Position numbers and translations under genes: made by a program. Of a stretch of 64,000 bases of DNA, positions 58,701-64,000 are shown piece after piece. Numbering within the stretch: position 1 is the stretch's first letter; each line of letters opens with the position of its first letter. The notes beneath the pieces were generated by a model that did not search any database, was not told where the DNA came from, and worked only from the letters and a program-made list of their open reading frames with translations. Origin of the DNA: Dasypus novemcinctus (Eukaryota > Chordata > Mammalia > Cingulata > Dasypodidae); assembly GCF_030445035.2 (NCBI RefSeq), contig NC_080683.1:22099528-22163527 (forward strand). The letters run 5' to 3'.

Positions 58701-61700
58701 AAATGTGTTGCCTTCCCCTCAGTGTGGGGCATGACTCCCGGGGATAAGCCTCCCTGGCCCTGAGGGATTACTACCAAGTACCAGCTGATGATATAACTAG
58801 AAAATGACCTTGAATAAAAGGGTCAACTCGGACCAGAAGAATATCTCAGTCTACATATAATACCAGGAGTTAAAAATGCTTTTTGACCTGAATCAAGGGG
58901 GAAATGGAAAGGACAAATGAGTTTATGTGGCTATGAGTCCCCAAAAAGAACCAGGAGGGTATCAGAGGGATTGCCCTTATGCACACGTCAGCAGAGTCCC
59001 AGAGACAGATAAAGTAGATACAACCCCGGATATTGGTTCCTCTGAGGGCTACAGAGACGCACAGGTTCTATGGTCATGGCAGATGGAGTTCAGTGCCATG
59101 TCAGTTGGCCCTTCTTTGGAGTTTGTGTTTCTGTGTGATGGAGCTGGACTCAGTTGTGATCTTTTTTCACAAGCTTCTCATGTTACTTTACCAGAACTGT
59201 AGTTGGTGCTGGGGTTTAATATATACCCAGGGGATCTGAATCTCTGGACTGACCACATAATAGCCAGGCTCTGAGCCTCAACAGACTTCATCTCCTACAC
59301 TCTGATTTATTGGACTTACCCCACTCAGCTAACATGGAGTTGAAAAGGTCAACCACCACACCAGGGAGACAAGAGTGCCTACAACTGAAAGCAGGAGGAC
59401 TGCACCCAGCATCCATGTGGAATCTAAGCCCCTTCTTGATATAAATGTGGAGTGGACACAGCCATTCCAGGGTCCACAGGATGGAGGAATAGAGTATGGA
59501 TTAGAGTGGACTTACTGATATTTTATTCATGACCTATTGTGATTAGTAATCGAAGAAAATGTGGCATTGGTGTGGAGAAAGTGGCCATGGTGGCTGCTGG
59601 GAGTAAGGAATGGGAGGAAGAGATGAGATGTGGGGGCGTTTTCGGGACTTGGAGGTGTCCTGGGTGATGCTGCAGGGACAGTTACCGGACATTGTATGTC
59701 CTCCCATGGCCCACTGGATGGAACGCGGGAGAGTGTGGGCTATGATGTGGACCATTGACCATGAGGTGCAGTGGTGCTCAGAGATGTATTCACCAAATGC
59801 ATTGAATGTCTCATGATGATGGAGGAGATTGTTGCTATGGGGGGAGGAGTGGGGTAAGGGGGATGGGGGGTATATGGGAACCTCATATTTTTTTAATGTA
59901 ATATTAAAAAAATAAAGACAAAAAAAAAAAAAAGAAAGATAACAGTTACCGCAATTCTAGGACTTCCAAGGAGTTTCACATTTTCACTAATCAAGGTTAA
60001 CAATCTCAGGAATTGGATGTCTTGGTAGTCGAACCGTTTTCCAAACAACACTGACACAATGACATTTGCAACGGAGGCACTCATTACTGTTTTTATTTCA
60101 ATGGGCTTTCCTAGAATATAATTCATTAATCAGATTAGATTAGGCATATTCCCGTACTTACGCCATTTCTAGATTGATTATTACAGGCTGTCCTGTAAAG
60201 GATTTCATAAAAGAAAGTGATTATTTATTACCATGCCTTCCAATAAAAGGGGAGGCTTGAATGTGCCCTGAAAAATACTAGAATTTGACCAAAATATTGT
60301 CATAAAGAAAACTAAAAATTATATGTCAAAGAAAACCAGCATTGGCTTAGTTAAAAAAAATAAATGTGCCCCATGAGGGGCATTTTAGTGTGTATGTGTA
60401 TTTGTGTAGGGTATAATTCACAGTATCTTGGAAAATATCTTTATACCTAATAGACTCAATTCAAATTTAAAATAGGACATCCAGATGATTTATATGATTT
60501 CACTTTAAAGATCTTCATCTAGGTCAGTATTGGGTCTTGCTTTCCTCAGCATCATTGAACACTTCTAAGATTATTAAACACTTATCAGGGGATGGGCATT
60601 TATCTTTAAGTGAAGAGCATTGTAGTTCCTAAGAGTCACATGGGAAGCAGGCACTCAAACCACTGAGCTACACCAGCTCCAAGATTCACTCTTAACATCG
60701 GCACTTAATTTAGATGTAGAGGCTGAAAGCCTAAGGGACTTCTAAAGAATACCTTTTCTTCTTCAAATAAAAATGGGACGGCCTGAGGAATGCTGTGTAC
60801 TGAAAGCCGTGAAAAATTAGTTTTTGTTGCTTAACACTGGGACAGGAAGTCATTTTTGTATATGTAATTTCTCTTTCTAAATATTAATTTAGCATGTGGG
60901 TCCCTGAACCCTGTTTCGTCGTCTCCTCCTCCTCTTCCTCTTCTTCCTTTTGTTTCTCTTCTTTATTCATCTCGGGGTTGTCCACCTTTGACCATTTTTC
61001 TTTATACTAATCCTTCCATCAGTGGAGATAATATTCAAATAAATCATTTTAATAAGAAAGAGCTCCTCAACCTAATAAGGAAATGAGTAAAACTCTTGAG
61101 ATGAAATGAGAATTTCAGATTTGTCCCACATATGCATAAAAACAATATGGCATTAATTCTATATTACTAAACTGTGTCAAACACATGGCCATTATGAAGA
61201 ATTGTTCCAGAATAAAGGAGACAGGAAAGACATGATGTGACATGACAAGATATGACAACTGAAAGCAGGAGTTTCTACTGCTATAAAGGACATTTTTTGG
61301 GCACAATTGGCAATATCTGAGTAAGGACTGCAGATTAGGTAATAATCTTGTGTCAGCATTAATTTCCCAATTTTTGAAGAATTACTGCAGCCATATAAGA
61401 GAATGTTCTTGCTTATTCACGTGGAATAGGTACACACACAGAAGTACTTAAGAATAAAGGGGGAGCACCTCTAGCTCAAGTGGCTGAGCGCCAGCTTCCC
61501 GCATACAAGGTCCCAGGTTCAATCCCCAGCCCAGTACCTCAAAAAGGGAAAAAAATAAAAATAAAGGGCCACCATGTCTGCAATCTACTTGAAACAGTTC
61601 AAAATAACATTTATATAAATATATGTGTATATAGCAAGAGAGAGAGCAAATGTGATAAAATGGTAAAATGTTGCCATTTGGGGAATCTAGAAGGAAAGTA

Positions 61701-61983
61701 CTGGTAATTCTTTTTATATTCTTAGCATTTTTCTTCAGGACTGAAATTATGTCAAAATAAAACATTTTAAAAACACCTTTCGTTGACTTCTTTCTTATGA
61801 CAAAGAATACATGTTCTTCTTCATTCTACTCACCTCTATGGGATTCCAAGATCTGTATAAGATGCTGGCATTCCTCTATGATTGTGTCTTCTATAACCCT
61901 CTTACCCATTCCAAAGTCCCGTAAGGTGGTCAAGCTAAATCTTCTCATAATTTTCCAGGTTTCCCCATGAGAAAAGACAATTC
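49529..61983 (-). CDS. CYP2AC1: Cytochrome P450 family 2 gene, exons 3-9 (probable CYP2AC1)
   Basis: Seven exons on the - strand match the classic nine-exon CYP2 layout: 150, 161, 174, 142, 185, 142 and 188 coding bp. All have AG acceptors and GT donors, and the phases chain without a stop or frameshift for 379 residues. Landmarks are [20 protein letters not shown] in exon 3 (helix C, heme propionate contact), [10 protein letters not shown] in exon 6 (I-helix oxygen-activation motif), EVQR in exon 7 (ExxR), and FSLGRRMCAG across exons 8-9 (heme thiolate loop with the ligand Cys). Exons 1-2, with the membrane anchor, must lie above 64000. CYP2s are ER-anchored monooxygenases fed electrons by P450 reductase; the substrate is unknown. 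Linkage to GLYATL3 and C6orf141 suggests CYP2AC1, a pseudogene in human. Another CYP2 subfamily is possible but less likely. Confidence 0.83.
49717..51000. other. P450 intron 8, nothing recognised
   Basis: Intron sequence. ORFs at 49824-50231 and elsewhere lack recognisable domains. Confidence 0.5.
51001..51623. mobile_element. hAT-like MITE with nested SINE
   Basis: The ends caggggttctta and ttaagaacccctg enclose about 200 bp homologous to 39129-39321 once the SINE is removed. The flanks ctgtaggt and ctttagat match 6 of 8. It lies in P450 intron 8. Confidence 0.8.
51022..51440 (-). mobile_element. DAS-III SINE nested in the hAT MITE
   Basis: Reverse orientation; head gggccaagtccgtttccctc at the high end. 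Near-identical tcttatcctttttt (51008-51021) and tcttaacctttttt (51441-51454) are its target duplication. Confidence 0.85.
51632..52311. other. P450 intron 8, nothing recognised
   Basis: No supported feature. Confidence 0.45.
52312..52708 (+). mobile_element. DAS composite SINE
   Basis: The head gggaagcagatgtggttcaa is followed by a second module gttgaggtggctcaagtgag and tail gaataaataaatcttaagaa. A gatgatgcaacaa-type tandem lies in the middle. Confidence 0.85.
52709..54181. other. P450 intron 8, possible truncated SINE at 53341
   Basis: gggacagatgtagct at 53341 may be a SINE head. Otherwise nothing was recognised. Confidence 0.4.
54182..54323 (-). CDS. CYP2AC1: CYP2 exon 8
   Basis: The exon is 142 bp, the standard size. 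The acceptor is tatttctag and the donor gtgagt. It encodes [18 protein letters not shown], then [12 protein letters not shown] (PERF-like region), and ends FMPFSLG with a split glycine codon leading into the heme loop. Confidence 0.92.
54324..55251. other. P450 intron 7 with (GGGA)/(GGAA) run
   Basis: A purine microsatellite lies at about 55147-55188. Otherwise nothing was recognised. Confidence 0.6.
55252..55436 (-). CDS. CYP2AC1: CYP2 exon 7 (ExxR)
   Basis: The exon is 185 bp, one codon less than the usual 188 bp. The acceptor is ctatgcag and the donor gtaagg. It encodes [19 protein letters not shown], in which EVQR is the K-helix ExxR motif, and ends with FKNYYIPK. Confidence 0.92.
55802..55943 (-). 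CDS. CYP2AC1: CYP2 exon 6 (I-helix)
   Basis: The exon is 142 bp, the standard size, with acceptor tgttttag and donor gtaagt. It encodes [20 protein letters not shown] then [18 protein letters not shown]. The AGTETT motif is the oxygen-activating I-helix threonine region. Confidence 0.92.
55944..56567. other. P450 intron 5, nothing recognised
   Basis: AT-rich intron sequence without a recognised repeat. Confidence 0.5.
56568..56741 (-). CDS. CYP2AC1: CYP2 exon 5
   Basis: The exon is 174 bp (58 codons, phase 0 to 0), one codon shorter than the common 177 bp. The acceptor is ttcttttag and the donor gtaatg. It encodes [14 protein letters not shown] and ends with [18 protein letters not shown], a well-conserved CYP2 segment. 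Confidence 0.9.
56742..58068. other. P450 intron 4 up to the L1 insertion, nothing recognised
   Basis: AT-rich intron sequence. It ends with the left target duplication of the L1. Confidence 0.5.
58069..59933 (+). mobile_element. 5'-truncated xenarthran L1 3' region in P450 intron 4
   Basis: A 9-bp target duplication, gaaagataa, at 58060-58068 and 59934-59942 brackets about 1.87 kb that ends in a poly-A tract. The last 300 bases share phrases with the tails at 32645 and 45515 (cattgaatgtctcatgatga, tatatgggaacctcatattt). A diverged copy of its middle part lies at 1250-1975. No L1 ORF is intact; it appears to be mostly 3' UTR. It is antisense to the P450. The 5' limit rests on the duplication. 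Confidence 0.75.
59950..60110 (-). CDS. CYP2AC1: CYP2 exon 4
   Basis: This 161-bp exon has the usual size. The acceptor is tattctag and the donor gtaact. It encodes [20 protein letters not shown] then [19 protein letters not shown]. An L1 insertion begins 16 bases into the following intron (see the L1 entry). Confidence 0.9.
60111..61452. other. P450 intron 3; SINE fragment at 60628-60682
   Basis: A reversed SINE head (agtcacatgggaagcaggca, actgagctacaccagctcc) lies at 60628-60682. The remainder was not recognised. Confidence 0.6.
61462..61559 (+). mobile_element. Short DAS-type SINE with 9-bp duplication
   Basis: The head gagcacctctagctcaagtg has a tRNA-like box B (caggttcaatccccagc) and an A-rich tail. 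aataaaggg occurs at 61453-61461 and 61560-61568. Confidence 0.88.
61834..61983 (-). CDS. CYP2AC1: CYP2 exon 3
   Basis: This 150-bp exon is exactly the usual CYP2 exon 3 size. The acceptor is ttataag and the donor gtgagt. It encodes [20 protein letters not shown] and [19 protein letters not shown], and ends with the first base of a glycine codon. Confidence 0.9.
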
Positions 61984-64000
61984 CTTATAATTGAGGAAAG
62001 TGTTTTAAAATTATTGCCTCCAATACGTTAAAATTTAATTTACTAAGCAATTCTAGACTATCTACTAAATGATTACATCGTGCTAGGCATGCGTAAGGAA
62101 TTGGTGAACAATGGAAAACAAAGTCTCTTATCAGGGAGAATTCAGTCTAATACACACAAGACTACCCAAGTAAAAAGCTAGAAATAAATAATTACCACGG
62201 GGTTTAATCAGACTTCCATATAACCCTAAAAATACTAATTTCTAGAGACACATATTGTTGAAGCACATAGTTGGTACATAATCAGTATTTATTGACTTAA
62301 TGGATATATGAATTTGTGATTGGCTGAAGGAAACAGAAATATTAGTGTGGAATATATGGTCCAGGCAAAGGAAGTTCCTTGGAAGAAGTGGGGCATATGC
62401 TAACACTTTTAGGAAAATAAGGGAGAAATGATTGCCAAGGGAGCTCACATCTTTCAGTGGTGGAATCTGTGGTGCCTGTAAATACTCTTTGTGTTTCTGT
62501 TCTTAGCCCAGCCCTTCCTTTAATAGAATAACTCCTCGTTTTTCTATGGAGGCACAAGGGACAGGAGAGGAATTTCCCAGTTTGATTATAACCAGAAATA
62601 GGAACTAGAATATACTAAGGCAATCTGGGTATTAAAAATGGAGCAGTTCCAGTCTTGCTAGTCTCAACATGAAGGAAAACCGAAAGAAAGGGATAGGTAT
62701 TTCCAGAGTTGCTTTTGCCACCATCCTTTGGTTAGGCTTTCCCTTAGAAACAACACAAGCCAAGAGTTAGATTCTGCTTGCATTGAATTACATTAATATA
62801 ATAATATTCTTTCCATGAATGCTGCACTATATAAAACTTTCACATTAAATTTGTAACTCTTCAAGCTATCTCGTCTTTGTATTTTAACTTTTATATTTTA
62901 TATATTAGAATAGAATATTAGAATATTATGGGCCAACAGAGAATAGTGATGACCTGTATGCATGTAATTATGAAGAACATTAGTTTGGCACCATGAAGAA
63001 CTGGACTTTTGAATATTTGCCCCAAAGTCTCAAATATAAATGCTATACAGCAAAATAATTAATTATTATTAGTGTGAAGTAACTAAGACTACAAAATGGT
63101 CTAATGGGTAACAAAAGTATTATTAGTATTTTCTTTTGTTTATGTAAAATTGACCTAAAGTAGATTTATACTTTTTTTGAATGGTTCTGAGTGACTAGAT
63201 TGGTGGGAAAATGCAGTCATTTTCCTCTTAGAACAATGCTTCCTATGGCCAGTTAAATCACTTAAAAAAAGACTGAGGAAGACTGTATTAAATGCAGTAT
63301 AAATAAACACTGAAAAATAATCTTGTGTATAATCATAAAATCAGTCAGTAAAATTTGATGAATTATGAAAAATATTCAGAGATGCCAGAGGCAAGAGACA
63401 AGAAGGTGTCCCAAATTTTTAAAAGGAAAAGAATTAAATGAATCAAGGAAACTACAGACTAGGGAGTTGGAATGAACTGTTCCTCAATGCTGATTTCATT
63501 AGATGTTAATTGGATATTTTAAGAAAAAGAATATTCCAAGTATAGACAAATTAGTGTGAAAGAGTAAATAGAACAAAGTTAAACAGGCTTTTGGTTTCCC
63601 TCAGAGGCTTGAATATCTTAAAGTGTAATATGAGCCAAAGAAAAAGCTTATAATATACAGCATTTCTAAAATTCATTGCACTGCTACTGCTTTTTTCTCA
63701 TAAATCATCTACTAACATCTTATGGAACTAGTTTTTTGAGGACCATAGTGTGGAAAATATCTTGTAAAAAGGCTGTTTTAGCACCAAAAAGCCTTAGTGG
63801 TGCTTAGTAGGTGTAAATATTAGTTTATTAAAAATAATGTTAATATGAAATCATTTCCATATATTAAGTGTTATTAGATTATTAGATGTTACAAATGTAG
63901 AATATCTGTATTTCACCCAGGCACTTAACAAAGACTCATATGAGCGATATGCACCAAATTTTGTCCAGGTGAAAATATGATATGCTTCGGTATATTTATA
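61984..64000. other. P450 intron 2 (partial), no exon 2 found
   Basis: A CYP2 exon 2 (about 163 bp, encoding a Lys-Glu-Ala-Leu-rich segment) was looked for on the - strand and not seen, so exons 1-2 are expected beyond the window. Confidence 0.55.

Overview
This is a eukaryotic, repeat-rich mammalian window. Many interspersed repeats look like the tRNA-derived DAS SINEs known from the nine-banded armadillo: heads such as 'acttggcccagtggtt' or 'agcagatgtagctcaa', and tails of 'aataaataaatctttt'. Together with placental MIR, MER5-like, L1M and ERV-L relics, this points to a xenarthran, most likely Dasypus. That assignment is inference from repeat content, not a database match.

Three protein-coding genes are supported. 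(1) GLYATL3, a glycine N-acyltransferase-like enzyme, on the + strand: the last four coding exons at 5104-13621 form a continuous 262-codon frame, and the first coding exon lies before the window. (2) The C6orf141 orthologue, + strand, single coding exon at 37369-37971, inside a CpG island. (3) A CYP2-family cytochrome P450, - strand, exons 3 to 9 of nine at 61983-49529; exons 1-2 lie beyond 64000. All its visible splice sites, phases and catalytic motifs are intact. Gene order GLYATL3 - C6orf141 - CYP2AC1 matches human 6p12.3, where the P450 is the pseudogene CYP2AC1P, so the apparently intact copy here is the main biological point.

The rest is intronic or intergenic DNA made largely of transposons. 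1-5 kb: SINE, L1 3' ends and old repeats. 5-14 kb: GLYATL3 with introns holding an ERV integrase fragment, SINEs and a MIR. 15.5-18.5 kb: a complete but non-coding LTR retrovirus-like element with a Lys-type primer-binding site, a polypurine tract and a 6-bp target duplication. 21.7-26.4 kb: a decayed ERV-L (protease, RT, integrase, dUTPase) between MLT2-like LTRs, with another LTR inserted. 27-37 kb: MIR, SINE, L1 and LTR relics. 37-38.6 kb: C6orf141. 39-49 kb: hAT-like MITE, SINEs and a cluster of LTRs. 49.4-62 kb: the P450, with a 1.87-kb L1 inserted beside a 5' splice site. 62-64 kb: intron sequence with nothing recognised.

I found no CRISPR array, operon or prokaryote-like system. No tRNA or rRNA gene was recognised apart from tRNA-derived SINE heads.
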